64,000 nt of DNA from positions 2,294,001 to 2,358,000 of the forward strand of contig OZ242189.1 of NCBI GenBank assembly GCA_965205725.1, written 5' to 3'. Of this stretch, positions 52,523 to 61,464 are shown piece by piece (the stretch's first letter is position 1; every line of letters begins with the position of its first letter). The stretch is from G965205725 sp965205725 (GTDB taxonomy: Bacteria > Pseudomonadota > Gammaproteobacteria > Pseudomonadales > Halieaceae). The translations under genes were made by a program, and so were the position numbers. Below the pieces are notes generated by a model. It was not told the origin of the DNA. It did not search any database and saw only the letters and a list, made by a program, of their open reading frames with translations.

Positions 52523-54295
52523 TTACCCCTTTTTGACGCCGGGTATTGCCCTGGTCACCGGCACGGATACTGTTTGTGGGGCTGGACGCGCTACGGCCTG
52601 GCGCGCTTGCGCCGCCGCCTGCTGCACTTTTTGCGTAATGGCAGCGGCATCGTCGAATTCTGCCATCTGGCCCTCTCTCAAAATGAGTATTTTATCCACC
52701 ACTGACAACACGCTCGGACGATGGCTGATAATAACCAGCGTGGTTCCCAGGGCTTTCAACTGAACGATGGCTTCTTTCAAGGCGATTTCGCCAACATCGT
52801 CCAGGTTAGAATTTGGCTCATCCAATACAACCAGTTTCGGCTGTCCATAGACTGCGCGCGCCAAACCAATGCGCTGCCGCTGACCTGCCGACAGCGCTCC
52901 TCCAGCCTGACCGATGACGGTATCGTACCCCTCGGGCAGGCGCAGAATCATTTCGTGTACGCCAGCCAGTCTGGCTGCGATCACTATTTGCTCGGAACTG
53001 ATCTCGCCAAAGCGGGCGATATTTTCCGAAATAGTGCCATCGAACAATTCAATATCCTGGGGCAAATAGCCCACATGAGGCCCCAACAGCTTCCTGTCCC
53101 ACTTGCCCATGCTGGCGCCGTCCAGTCTCACCGCGCCTGCCAACAATGGCCATATGCCCAAAAGTGCGCGCGCCAGGCTCGACTTGCCCGCAGCGCTGGG
53201 CCCAATAACAGCGAGGGAGGTGCCGCGCGGCAAAACAAAACTCACCCCGCGAAGAACTGGCTGGCGTGAGCCGGGGGGAGCAACGACTATTTGTTCTACA
53301 GATAAATTGCCCTGGGGCTCAGGCAGCTCCATACGCTGCTTATCTTCGGGAAAATCTTCCAGCAACTTGTCGAGCCGCATAAATTGCTCACGCGCATTTT
53401 GAAAATTCTTCCAGGCCCCTACTAACTGATCGACAGGTGCCAGCGCACGACCCAGCAGGATTGAGCCGGCTATCATCATTCCAGGGCTTATTTCCAGATT
53501 GATTGCCAAATGCGCACCCAAACCCAAAGCCAGTGACTGCAATATAATACGCAGGGCTTTCGAGGAGGCAGTCAGCCCGCCTGCTGTATCGCTTGCGCTG
53601 CTTTGCAGACTCACAACTTTCGTATTGCGCTGCCACCAACGATCACTGACCTCGGCCATCATGCCCATAGATTCAATGACTTCGGCATTGCGCAAGTTTC
53701 GAGTCGTATAGTTATTCGCCCACATCGCTTCGCGGTTAGCTTCTGCAAGCTGTTTGGAGGTCAGTTGCTGGTTCACATAAGTCAAAACACCCAACAGCGC
53801 AACGCTAAACAGCGCCAACAGACCAAAATAGGTGTGGAATAGAAACATGATGAGAATGTAGATCGGTATCCAGGGCGCATCAAAAAATGCGTTTAGACCT
53901 GGCCCGGTTAGAAACTGGCGGAGACCTATCAAATCATTGACCGGCTGTGGGCTGGATTTCATGCCACCGCTTTGTAATGATTGTTTGAAACTGGCGTCAA
54001 ACACCCGCAGGGCGAGGATTTCATTAATTTTCGCACTGGCGCGCACCATGATTTGACCGCGTACCCAGTCTAGCGCACCCATTGAGGCCAACAGAAACAC
54101 CATCATAATCGTTAGCATCAGCAGCGTAGACTGGCTGCCACTACCCACTGCCCGATCGTATACCTGCAACATGTAGATCGCAGGCACAATCATCAAAATA
54201 TTAATAAAGAGGCTGAATCCGAAGGCGGCGTAAAAGTGCTGACGCACTGGCGTCAGCGCTTTCATCAGCGCAGAATTATCCCAATCAATGACCAT
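52523..54295 (-). CDS. Type I secretion ABC transporter (permease/ATPase fusion)
   Basis: 590 residues. The N-terminal membrane domain of about six segments (FSLFINILMIVPAIYMLQVY) has the PrtD/AprD-type arrangement without a C39 peptidase. The ATPase domain has Walker A GPSAAGKSSLA, signature LSAGQRQRIGLARA and Walker B LVVLDEPNSNLDD. First gene of the secretion operon. PrtD-type transporters export RTX proteases and S-layer proteins, which fits the two large DUF4214 proteins and the two protease-like proteins encoded nearby. Confidence 0.95.
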   Translation of the reverse strand: MVIDWDNSALMKALTPVRQHFYAAFGFSLFINILMIVPAIYMLQVYDRAVGSGSQSTLLMLTIMMVFLLASMGALDWVRGQIMVRASAKINEILALRVFDASFKQSLQSGGMKSSPQPVNDLIGLRQFLTGPGLNAFFDAPWIPIYILIMFLFHTYFGLLALFSVALLGVLTYVNQQLTSKQLAEANREAMWANNYTTRNLRNAEVIESMGMMAEVSDRWWQRNTKVVSLQSSASDTAGGLTASSKALRIILQSLALGLGAHLAINLEISPGMMIAGSILLGRALAPVDQLVGAWKNFQNAREQFMRLDKLLEDFPEDKQRMELPEPQGNLSVEQIVVAPPGSRQPVLRGVSFVLPRGTSLAVIGPSAAGKSSLARALLGIWPLLAGAVRLDGASMGKWDRKLLGPHVGYLPQDIELFDGTISENIARFGEISSEQIVIAARLAGVHEMILRLPEGYDTVIGQAGGALSAGQRQRIGLARAVYGQPKLVVLDEPNSNLDDVGEIALKEAIVQLKALGTTLVIISHRPSVLSVVDKILILREGQMAEFDDAAAITQKVQQAAAQARQAVARPAPQTVSVPVTRAIPGVKKG

Positions 54296-54471
54296 AGCGT
54301 TCTTATTAACGTGTTGCTCCCCAATGCGTGGACAATGGGGACAATTGGTAAAAACTCAACAGTTTACAGGAAAACAGACCTCAAAGATCGTTAAAAAATC
54401 ACCAGGAGCCTGGCTCAATGACTGACCTTACTCCGACCAGGCTGGCCGCGCCGCGCTCCAAATATACAGGG
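54296..54471. other. Intergenic region upstream of the type I secretion operon
   Basis: 176 bases between the ABC gene start and the stop of the SDR gene. It includes a duplicated ACAATGGGG. No clear promoter, terminator or gene was identified. Confidence 0.4.
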
Positions 54472-55263
54472 TCAGGCCCGCTGTGAGGAGCAGGAAACAA
54501 TCTCGCCGGTCATGTAGCCCGAGTAGTCGGACGCCAGGAACATCATCACGTTGGCCACTTCCCAAACCTCCGCCGCACGGCCAAATGCCTCCTTTGCTGC
54601 CAACTCTTCAAGTAACTCCATCGGCGTGGTCTTCTTCAAAAATTCATGGAAGGCAATGGAAGGCGAAACTGCGTTAATTCGCACGCCATAGTCCGCCGCT
54701 TCCAGCGCAGAGCAACGGGTCAGGGCCATCACGCCCGCTTTGGCAGCCGCGTAGTGACACTGCTCCTTTTGAGCTCGCCAACCTAATACCGAGGCATTAT
54801 TAACGATCACACCCTTGCCGCGGGGTTGCATTTTCTTCAGCATCGCCCGCGTCATACGCATGGTTCCGGTGAGCGTAACATCCAGGACTCTGTTCCACTC
54901 ATCGTCCTCCATAGCCACTAACAACCTGGTGCCACCCAGCCCTGCATTGTTAATCAACACATCGACGCCACCCATTTTCTCTTCTGCGGCATCTACCAGC
55001 GCCTGCACATCAGTTTCATCGGTGACATCGGCCAGCTTGCCGCAGACAGTCTCTAAACCCGTTTCGGACTGGAGCGCCGCAACCGCTTTTTCTAATCGGC
55101 CTGCGTGAATATCGCTGACCATCACTGCGCGCGCACCCTCTTGCGCAGCCCTGGTCGCCGCAGCAAAACCAATACCGGCACCGGCAGCGGCGGTAATCAA
55201 CACACTTTTATCAGCCAGCAGGTTGTGGCCTTCTACGCAGGGGGGTGGTGCTTTTAATGGCAT
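54472..55263 (-). CDS. SDR-family dehydrogenase, IpdF-like (steroid C/D-ring catabolism)
   Basis: 263 residues from MPLKAPPPCVEGHNLLADKS (55263, GGAAAGGAAAG before the ATG). The cofactor loop is TAAAGAGIG, unusual among SDRs but like IpdF (Rv3559c), and the catalytic Ser/Tyr/Lys are in NNASVLGWR and YAAAKAG. IpdF reduces a hydroxy/keto group of the HIP-CoA ring remnants in steroid breakdown. The assignment rests on the family look and on the neighbours (ACADs, FadA6-, EchA20- and IpdC-like). It is separated from the rest of the operon by an IS256 remnant and a MITE. Confidence 0.75.
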   Translation of the reverse strand: MPLKAPPPCVEGHNLLADKSVLITAAAGAGIGFAAATRAAQEGARAVMVSDIHAGRLEKAVAALQSETGLETVCGKLADVTDETDVQALVDAAEEKMGGVDVLINNAGLGGTRLLVAMEDDEWNRVLDVTLTGTMRMTRAMLKKMQPRGKGVIVNNASVLGWRAQKEQCHYAAAKAGVMALTRCSALEAADYGVRINAVSPSIAFHEFLKKTTPMELLEELAAKEAFGRAAEVWEVANVMMFLASDYSGYMTGEIVSCSSQRA

Positions 55264-55448
55264 TGTTTCTTTCCTTTCCCGGACACATATGGTTGAGCCA
55301 GAACCTGGCGCCCTCATTCCCGGACAGCCACAGTCCCAATAATTCCTTGTGGCCCGCCTTGTTGACGCCCAGGGCCAAATAGACCGTCTTGTTGGTCACC
55401 TGCTTGTCCTGCCGGATTTTAACGACAATACAGTCCAGGTACGCAATC
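55264..55448 (-). pseudogene. IS256-family (mutator) transposase remnant
   Basis: Minus-strand AYLDCIVVKIRQDKQVTNKT, followed by VYLALGVN and GHKELLGLWLSGNEGARFWL, is a typical internal segment of IS256 transposases (normal motif YLDAIVVKVR...KELLGLWLSENEGAKFW). Only about 60 codons remain, and they run directly into the ribosome-binding region of the SDR gene. Confidence 0.85.
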
Positions 55449-55537
55449 CCAGGTACACAATCAGGTCAGTGCCTGTCCTCATCCAATACATGGGTAATAA
55501 CAGGCAGTTACAGTCTCTTTTACTCTTTTGTTTTAAT

Positions 55538-55675
55538 GAGACCTCAGCATAACGACTACACTTGCCAATCCATCGTTAAAAAAAGGCTTAAAATGCTCAT
55601 TTACACCAGTAAACTCCGCTTTTGCGCCTTTTTTGCCTCGACTTGGCTTCACTCGCTACGTTATGCAGAGGTCTC
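55538..55675. mobile_element. MITE-like element family 2, copy D (138 bp)
   Basis: Inverted ends GAGACCTCAGCATAACG...CGTTATGCAGAGGTCTC, almost the same as the element at 49713-49874 in the same orientation but lacking about 24 internal bases. No target duplication was recognised at its flanks (TTAAT versus ATTTC), so it may have rearranged. Confidence 0.8.
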
Positions 55676-55781
55676 ATTTCAGCTTTTCACCTTCCTGATC
55701 TGGCGTCAATTTGCCGTTACCTCGAAACGCCTGCCCTTCCCCAGGTTGGTACTCCTTTATCCAGCGGCAAAGCACCGTTGA

Positions 55782-56981
55782 CTAGCCGCGCGGTTCTCTG
55801 GGCATCCCCAGGGTGCGCTCGGCAATCATGTTTCTCTGAATCTGATTGGTACCGCCGTAGATTGTGTCGGAGCGGGCAAACAAATACATCGATTGCAGGC
55901 GATTCAACTGATAGGGTTCAGCCTCAAGAATCTCACTTTCCGGCCCTAGCACATCCATCGCCAATTTCCCTAAATTTCGATGCCAGGTGGCCCAGTATAA
56001 TTTATAGATCACTGCCTCTTTTTGCAGGGTACCATCACCTCCGCTGGACAAGGTGCGCAGACTGTTATAGCGCATAATTTTTAGCCCAATATGGGCATCT
56101 GCAATGCGCTGGCGAATCAGCGGGTCTTGCGCCGCTCCATTGTCTTTGGCAATGCGAATAATTTCATCCAGTTCATTTTGAAACAACATTTGCTGGCCGA
56201 GCGTGGAAACACCTCGTTCAAAACCCAGCAAGCCCATGGCTACCTTCCAGCCAGCGCCCGGATCACCAACAATATCGTTCTCGCCGCATTCAGCATTGTC
56301 GAAGAACACCTCATTGAATTCACTCGTCCCTGTGAGCTGTTCGATGGGTCGCACTTCAATGCCCGGCTGATCCATTGGCATGAGAAAAAATCCCAGTCCT
56401 TTGTGGCCGACACTGGCGGGGTCGGTGCGGGCGATTACGAAACAAAATTCAGATTGCCGGGCATTTGAGGTCCACACTTTCTGGCCGTTAATTAACCACC
56501 TGCCCGCACTGCCACCGGGGCCGTCTTCGAACTGCGCACTGGTTTTGACATTGGCCAGGTCAGAGCCGGCACCGGGCTCAGAATAACCCTGACACCAGTA
56601 CTCACTGCCATTGACGATGCCCGGCAGAAAGCGGTTTTTTTGTGCCTCGCTGCCAAAAGCAATCAGGGTTGGCCCGGTTAATCCTTCGCCAATATGTCCC
56701 ATGCGGCCAGGGCCACCGGCACGCGCATATTCCTCGTGGAAAATAACTTGCTGCTCAATACTCGCGCCACGGCCACCATACTCCTGTGGCCAGCCTATAC
56801 ACGTCCAGCCACCCTCGGCCAGCTTGCGCTCCCAGTCTTTGCGCTCCTGCGGGAACATATGTTCATCGCCAGGGCCACCGCGGCCGCGAATCTGCTCGAA
56901 TTCTCCACAGAGATGATTTGTCAACCAGGCGGCAATTTCTTCGCGGAATTGCTCGTCTTCGGCGCTAAAACTCAACTGCAT
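55782..56981 (-). CDS. Acyl-CoA dehydrogenase, large-type subunit
   Basis: 399 residues from MQLSFSAEDEQFREEIAAWL (56981, GGAGG eight bases upstream). It has the FAD/CoA-binding motifs CQGYSEPGAGSDLA and LINGQKVWTSNA and the C-terminal YGGTNQIQRNMIAER. The usual catalytic Glu of YEGT is Gly here, as in heteromeric alpha2beta2 dehydrogenases of steroid breakdown, where the partner subunit carries the base. The partner is probably the next gene (56999-58150). FadE/IpdE-like in the HIP pathway; exact substrate unknown. Confidence 0.88.
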   Translation of the reverse strand: MQLSFSAEDEQFREEIAAWLTNHLCGEFEQIRGRGGPGDEHMFPQERKDWERKLAEGGWTCIGWPQEYGGRGASIEQQVIFHEEYARAGGPGRMGHIGEGLTGPTLIAFGSEAQKNRFLPGIVNGSEYWCQGYSEPGAGSDLANVKTSAQFEDGPGGSAGRWLINGQKVWTSNARQSEFCFVIARTDPASVGHKGLGFFLMPMDQPGIEVRPIEQLTGTSEFNEVFFDNAECGENDIVGDPGAGWKVAMGLLGFERGVSTLGQQMLFQNELDEIIRIAKDNGAAQDPLIRQRIADAHIGLKIMRYNSLRTLSSGGDGTLQKEAVIYKLYWATWHRNLGKLAMDVLGPESEILEAEPYQLNRLQSMYLFARSDTIYGGTNQIQRNMIAERTLGMPREPRG

Positions 56982-56998
56982 AATCTCGTCCTCCGCCT

Positions 56999-58150
56999 TC
57001 AATCCAGTAACTGAGCGGCAAGCCGCTCGCGGTGAACAGCGCCGCTGCCCAGGAATGTTTCCGAGGACTTGGCTCGTTTAAAATACAACTGAATGTCGTA
57101 TTCCCAGGTAAAACCAACTCCGCCGTGCAGTTGAATGCCGCAGCCTGCATTAAAGAAATACGTGTCACTGCACCAGGACTTGGCAACGCTCGCTGCTTCA
57201 TCCAACTGTTCGCCAAGTTCGCCACCGTTAAGCGCTTCGGCGGCAACACAGGCCGCGTAGTAAAGCGCCGAGCGCCCCGCTTCAGCTTTTACCATCATGT
57301 CGGCAGCCTTGTGCTTAATGGCCTGATAGCTGGCGATGGCACGCCCGAACTGAACCCGCTCCTGAGTGAACTTCACGGTCATATCGAGCGCCTGCTGCGC
57401 TCCGCCAACCTGTTCCGCTGCTACCGCAACGGTAGCAAGGCCTAAAATCTTATTGAGCGCTGCTGCCGCCTGCCCCGGCTCACCGAGCACGGCATCCACC
57501 GGCACGCTCACATTGCTGAGAACGAGCTGTGCCTGCTTACGGGTCTGATCCATTGTCGGCAACCATTCCCGCTGGATTCCTGCACTGTCAGCGGGCAATA
57601 CAAACAGGCTGATTTCGCCCGTACAGGCGCCTTCCTCACGCGCTGCGATAAACAGTAACTCTGCACTGTGACCATCGGGCACATAGCGCCAGGTACCCCC
57701 CAGCACAAACCCGTCATCCGTTTTAGAGTAGGTGCCTGCTACACCCGACGCATCCCACTGCGCACGCTTACCTGTCCAGGCGAGCGTGGCCGTTTTGCCT
57801 GCTAGTATCTGAGCCAGGTATTTCGATTTCTGGGTGTCATTTCCGGCAACCAGGAGAGTATTTACCCCCAGACAAACGGTGGAGAAGAAAGGCGAGCACA
57901 GCAAAAATCGTCCCATCTGTTCCAGCATGGTCACCAATTCGACATAGCCCAGGCCCATACCGCCGTACTGTTCCGGGATGTGAACCGCCTGCCAATACAA
58001 CTGCGTACAAATGCGTTGCCAAAGGTCTGGGTCGTAACCCAATTCGGTGGCCATGGCAATGCGAACCGCTTCACTGGTAGAGACTTCCATCAGGAACGCC
58101 TCTGCTATGTCCCGAATCATCAACTGCTCATCGGTAAATTTGAAGTCCAC
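56999..58150 (-). CDS. Acyl-CoA dehydrogenase, partner subunit
   Basis: 383 residues, MDFKFTDEQLMIRDIAEAFL at the start, RVQFGRAIASYQAIKHKAAD and QLHGGVGFTWEYDIQLYFKR in the C-terminal helical domain. The domain order is that of acyl-CoA dehydrogenases, with a divergent N-terminal half. It precedes the larger subunit gene by 17 bases and follows the SDR gene by one base. It probably forms a heterotetramer with the 55782-56981 product. The same pairing recurs at 60278-62628. Confidence 0.85.
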   Translation of the reverse strand: MDFKFTDEQLMIRDIAEAFLMEVSTSEAVRIAMATELGYDPDLWQRICTQLYWQAVHIPEQYGGMGLGYVELVTMLEQMGRFLLCSPFFSTVCLGVNTLLVAGNDTQKSKYLAQILAGKTATLAWTGKRAQWDASGVAGTYSKTDDGFVLGGTWRYVPDGHSAELLFIAAREEGACTGEISLFVLPADSAGIQREWLPTMDQTRKQAQLVLSNVSVPVDAVLGEPGQAAAALNKILGLATVAVAAEQVGGAQQALDMTVKFTQERVQFGRAIASYQAIKHKAADMMVKAEAGRSALYYAACVAAEALNGGELGEQLDEAASVAKSWCSDTYFFNAGCGIQLHGGVGFTWEYDIQLYFKRAKSSETFLGSGAVHRERLAAQLLD

Positions 58151-58151
58151 C

Positions 58152-59036
58152 TCAGTTGCCCCAAACCTTTTGCGCGGCTACCTCTTTGTCGAGCAGGGTT
58201 TTCATCGCCTCGCCAATTTCCTTCGGCGCCCAGGCGGCTCCCCTGTCTACCCCCTCAGTGGTACGCCAACCGTCGCAGATACACAGGCGTCCGCCTTCCG
58301 ACTCAACAACACGGCCAGTGACATGCGCTGATTCAGCAGACGCCAGCCAGGCGACCACGCTGGATACATTCTCGGGTGCGAAATAATCAAAGCTGCCGTC
58401 TTCCGGTTTCTTCATGCGCTCGGCCATTTCTTCAACGGCTGTGGTCATTCCGGTTCGGGCACTTGGAGCCAGTGCGTTCGCGGTTATGCCATAGCGCCCC
58501 AGCTCGGCCGCCTGATTGAGCGTGAGTGCGGCAATACCTGCTTTCGCGGCGGCGTAGTTCGACTGGCCAATTGACCCCTGTAGACCTGCACCGGATGTTG
58601 TATTAATAATGCGCGCATCAGGCTCTGTGCCTTCTTTTGCTTGTCCGCGCCAGTAGTGCACCGCGTGAGATGATATGCAGAAGTGCCCTTTCAGATGCAC
58701 CGCCATAATGGCATCCCATTCCTGCTCGGTCATTGAGGCAAACATGCGGTCCCGATTGATACCTGCGTTATTCACCACAATATGCAGGCCGCCGAAGTCA
58801 TCGATAGCCTGCCTAACCGCATTAAGGCTGTCGTTGTAGCTTGTGATATCAGAGCTATTAACCGCAGCCTTGCCGCCTGAGTCCGTGATTTCACCGACGA
58901 CCACTTGCGCTGCTTGCGTATTAATGTCGTTGACAACCACTGCGCAGCCCTCTGCTGCCATCACCCGCGCATGTGCCGCACCAAGCCCACCGCCAGCACC
59001 GGTAATAATTGCAACGCGCCCTTTCAAAATTCCCAT
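58152..59036 (-). CDS. SDR-family dehydrogenase (steroid-ring or acyl-CoA)
   Basis: 294 residues. The Rossmann motif is TGAGGGLGAAHA, followed by NNAGINRD, Ser in NTTSGAGL and YAAAKAGIA with the catalytic Tyr and Lys. The C-terminus continues about 60 residues past the core (CDGWRTTEGVDRGAAW), as in Rv3548c-like SDRs of the actinobacterial KstR2 regulon and in HSD17B4-like enzymes. It lies between the thiolase and the acyl-CoA dehydrogenase genes and is probably a hydroxyacyl-CoA dehydrogenase of the ring-degradation pathway. Confidence 0.82.
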   Translation of the reverse strand: MGILKGRVAIITGAGGGLGAAHARVMAAEGCAVVVNDINTQAAQVVVGEITDSGGKAAVNSSDITSYNDSLNAVRQAIDDFGGLHIVVNNAGINRDRMFASMTEQEWDAIMAVHLKGHFCISSHAVHYWRGQAKEGTEPDARIINTTSGAGLQGSIGQSNYAAAKAGIAALTLNQAAELGRYGITANALAPSARTGMTTAVEEMAERMKKPEDGSFDYFAPENVSSVVAWLASAESAHVTGRVVESEGGRLCICDGWRTTEGVDRGAAWAPKEIGEAMKTLLDKEVAAQKVWGN

Positions 59037-59072
59037 TCTTCTGTTCCCCTTAAATCTTAAAGAACTTCCTGC

Positions 59073-60221
59073 CTACAAGCGTTCGATTATGGTGACATTG
59101 GCCTGCCCTCCACCCTCGCACATAGTCTGGAAGCCATAGCGACCCCCGCTGCGTTCGAGCTCATGCAGCAAGGTGGTCATCAGTTTGGTGCCCGTTGCCC
59201 CCAGTGGATGGCCCAGCGCAATGGCACCGCCATTGACGTTGGTTTTAGCGTGCTCATAACCGGTTTCTCTAAGCCAGGCTATTGGCACAGAGGCGAAGGC
59301 CTCATTTATTTCCACCAGGTCCATGTCTGCCATTGTCATACCCGCCTTTTTCAGCGCGTACCGGGTGGCGGGAATGGGCGCGGTCAACATCCAGATAGGG
59401 TCCTCCGCCCGCACTGACAAGTGGTGGATACGTGCGCGGGGTGTCAGGTTGTAGCGCTTGAGCGCCTCTGTAGACACGACCAGCATTGCCGAAGCGCCGT
59501 CACAGGTCTGGCTACTCACGGCCGCTGTAATTGTGCCCCCTTCAGTCAGCGGCTCTAACTCTGCCATTTTTTCCAGCGATGTCTGACGCGGGGTTTCGTC
59601 ATTTTGCAAACCGTTGAGCGGTACGATTTCACGATCAAAGCGTCCCTCACTGATCGCCGTGATCGCCCGGCTATGCGACTCAAGGGCAAACGCTTCCATT
59701 TCCTCGCGGGAAATATTCCAGGTGTCGGCGATCATCTGTGCAGAGTTGAACTGCGACACTGGCGTATCACCGTAGCGCGCTACCCAGCCCTGGGAGCCGG
59801 AAAAAGGATCGGAAAAGCCCAGTGGTTCAGCAGCCAGCATCGCAGAAGAGATGGGCACCGAACTCATGGTCTGTACGCCACCGGCAATGACAACATCATT
59901 CACGCCGGACATCACCGCCTGGGCAGCAAAATGCACAGACTGCTGCGATGAACCGCACTGCCTGTCAATCGTCGTTCCGGGCACTGCCTGGTTCAAACCT
60001 GCTGCCAGCCAACAGGTTCGCGCAATGTCTCCCGCCAGAGGGCCAATGGTGTCGACAGCGCCAAAGATGACATCGTCGTAATCCACGTCGGGAATTTCGT
60101 TGCGCTCAACTATCGCCTTCAGTACGTGCGCTCCCAGGTCGGCGGCATGTACATCGGCCAGGCTGCCGCGACGACGCCCGGTGGGGGTACGCGCTGCATC
60201 GACAATATAGGCATCTGCCAT
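59073..60221 (-). CDS. Acetyl-CoA acyltransferase (thiolase), FadA6-like
   Basis: 382 residues. The nucleophilic Cys is in TIDRQCGSSQQSVH, and the C-terminal NVNGGAIALGHPLGATG and CEGGGQANVTII carry the second His and Cys. The N-terminus ADAYIVDAARTPTGRRRGSL matches the FadA5/FadA6 group. In the actinobacterial HIP pathway FadA6 performs the final thiolysis. GAGGG lies eight bases before the ATG, and an inverted repeat (60256-60271) lies 35 bases upstream. Confidence 0.88.
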   Translation of the reverse strand: MADAYIVDAARTPTGRRRGSLADVHAADLGAHVLKAIVERNEIPDVDYDDVIFGAVDTIGPLAGDIARTCWLAAGLNQAVPGTTIDRQCGSSQQSVHFAAQAVMSGVNDVVIAGGVQTMSSVPISSAMLAAEPLGFSDPFSGSQGWVARYGDTPVSQFNSAQMIADTWNISREEMEAFALESHSRAITAISEGRFDREIVPLNGLQNDETPRQTSLEKMAELEPLTEGGTITAAVSSQTCDGASAMLVVSTEALKRYNLTPRARIHHLSVRAEDPIWMLTAPIPATRYALKKAGMTMADMDLVEINEAFASVPIAWLRETGYEHAKTNVNGGAIALGHPLGATGTKLMTTLLHELERSGGRYGFQTMCEGGGQANVTIIERL

Positions 60222-60255
60222 GATTCATCCCTCGATTATCTATTCAATGTGTTTA

Positions 60256-60271
60256 TCCGAATAAATTCGGA
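60256..60271. promoter_or_regulatory. Inverted repeat TCCGAAT-AA-ATTCGGA
   Basis: Perfect 7-base arms with a 2-base centre, between the dehydrogenase stop (60278) and the thiolase start (60221). The position and size fit an operator for a TetR-type regulator or a small attenuator hairpin. It does not resemble the mycobacterial KstR2 motif. Confidence 0.45.
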
Positions 60272-60277
60272 CTTGTT

Positions 60278-61309
60278 TCAAAATGTATGACCGGCACCCA
60301 ATGGCGCATTATCTGCCAAAATAAAATTACCGACACGCGACTTATGGAAACCCGCGTCACCCCAGGTGTTCGCCAGCGCCCAGGCTTTCTTCATAAAAAT
60401 GTGCAGGTCCACCTCCCAGGTGTAGCCCATCGCGCCGTGTACCTGTATGCAATTCTTTGCTGCCAGATTAGCCGCTTCGCAAGCCACTAACTTGGCATGA
60501 GACACATATTCAGACAATCTCTGCAGGTTGTTGGCCGCTGCATATGCGGCGCGGTACACGGGCGCCCTGGCGTACTCCACCCGCACCGCCACATTGGCCA
60601 TGTGATGCTTCACCGCCTGGAAGGAGCCGATAGCTTTGCCGAACTGATGGCGCTCGCTGGTGTACTGCACCGATATATCAATCATCCGCTGCGCCAACCC
60701 CAAAGCCTGAGCGGCATTGGCCAGCGCACCCAAATTTTCTGCCAGGCTAATCAAAGCGGAATCGTTGCTCACCGGGTTGGGCGTTTTAACCTCCACTGCA
60801 TAGAGCTTGCGCGAGGGGTCAACGGACTCATTGCAACGCAGTACTATCATTTCTGGTGTCAGTGCGTGAATCTCGCTGCCCTGTTGCAGCAAGACCAAAT
60901 CTGCCACATGCGCATCCTCAACCAGCCGGTTGTACTCAAGGCCGACAACGACTCGCGACTCACCTGCCGCAATTCTCTGCAACCACTCGGCCGCTACTTC
61001 ACCACCGATTGCCCGCAGCAGTGGCACAGCAATCAAAACCGTGTGCACGAGCGGCTCAGGCAAAGCGACATAGCCACACTCCTGGGCCAGCAGAACAAAA
61101 TCCAGCTCGCTCATGCCCAGCCCGCCGAATTCTTCCGGCACGGTCAAGCCGGTTAAACCCAGCTCGGCAAGTTGCGCCCACAATTCGTCAGAGCGGCCTG
61201 TGTCGCTATCCCACAGTTCGCGGATTCTCTGCGGGGTAATTTCATTGACCAAAAAATCGCGCACCGATTCCCGGAACAACAGCTGGTCTTCGCTAAACGT
61301 AAAATCCAT
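60278..61309 (-). CDS. Acyl-CoA dehydrogenase, partner subunit
   Basis: 343 residues: MDFTFSEDQLLFRESVRDFL, LGLTGLTVPEEFGGLGMSEL, RHQFGKAIGSFQAVKHHMAN and QVHGAMGYTWEVDLHIFMKK. It is shorter than ordinary acyl-CoA dehydrogenases because the middle beta domain is reduced, which is typical of the smaller subunit of heterotetrameric steroid dehydrogenases. It follows the 61465-62628 gene with a gap of 155 bases. Confidence 0.86.
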   Translation of the reverse strand: MDFTFSEDQLLFRESVRDFLVNEITPQRIRELWDSDTGRSDELWAQLAELGLTGLTVPEEFGGLGMSELDFVLLAQECGYVALPEPLVHTVLIAVPLLRAIGGEVAAEWLQRIAAGESRVVVGLEYNRLVEDAHVADLVLLQQGSEIHALTPEMIVLRCNESVDPSRKLYAVEVKTPNPVSNDSALISLAENLGALANAAQALGLAQRMIDISVQYTSERHQFGKAIGSFQAVKHHMANVAVRVEYARAPVYRAAYAAANNLQRLSEYVSHAKLVACEAANLAAKNCIQVHGAMGYTWEVDLHIFMKKAWALANTWGDAGFHKSRVGNFILADNAPLGAGHTF

Positions 61310-61464
61310 AATTATTTATTCCAGCCATATTCCGGTAAGTGGTTGGGAATGCGGATTGTTGCTTTACGGCGAGCGGGCGTCCCGCGCAGGGAGGGCGCGT
61401 ATAAAGACAGACTTGCCCGACCCGGCAAGCAGCGAACAACGTACTGAGACAAAAAGAACATTCT
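61310..61464. other. Intergenic region within the steroid-type operon
   Basis: 155 bases between two acyl-CoA dehydrogenase genes. It is GC-rich with GCGGGCG/CGCGC runs. No gene or clear terminator was seen; an internal promoter is possible. Confidence 0.35.
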
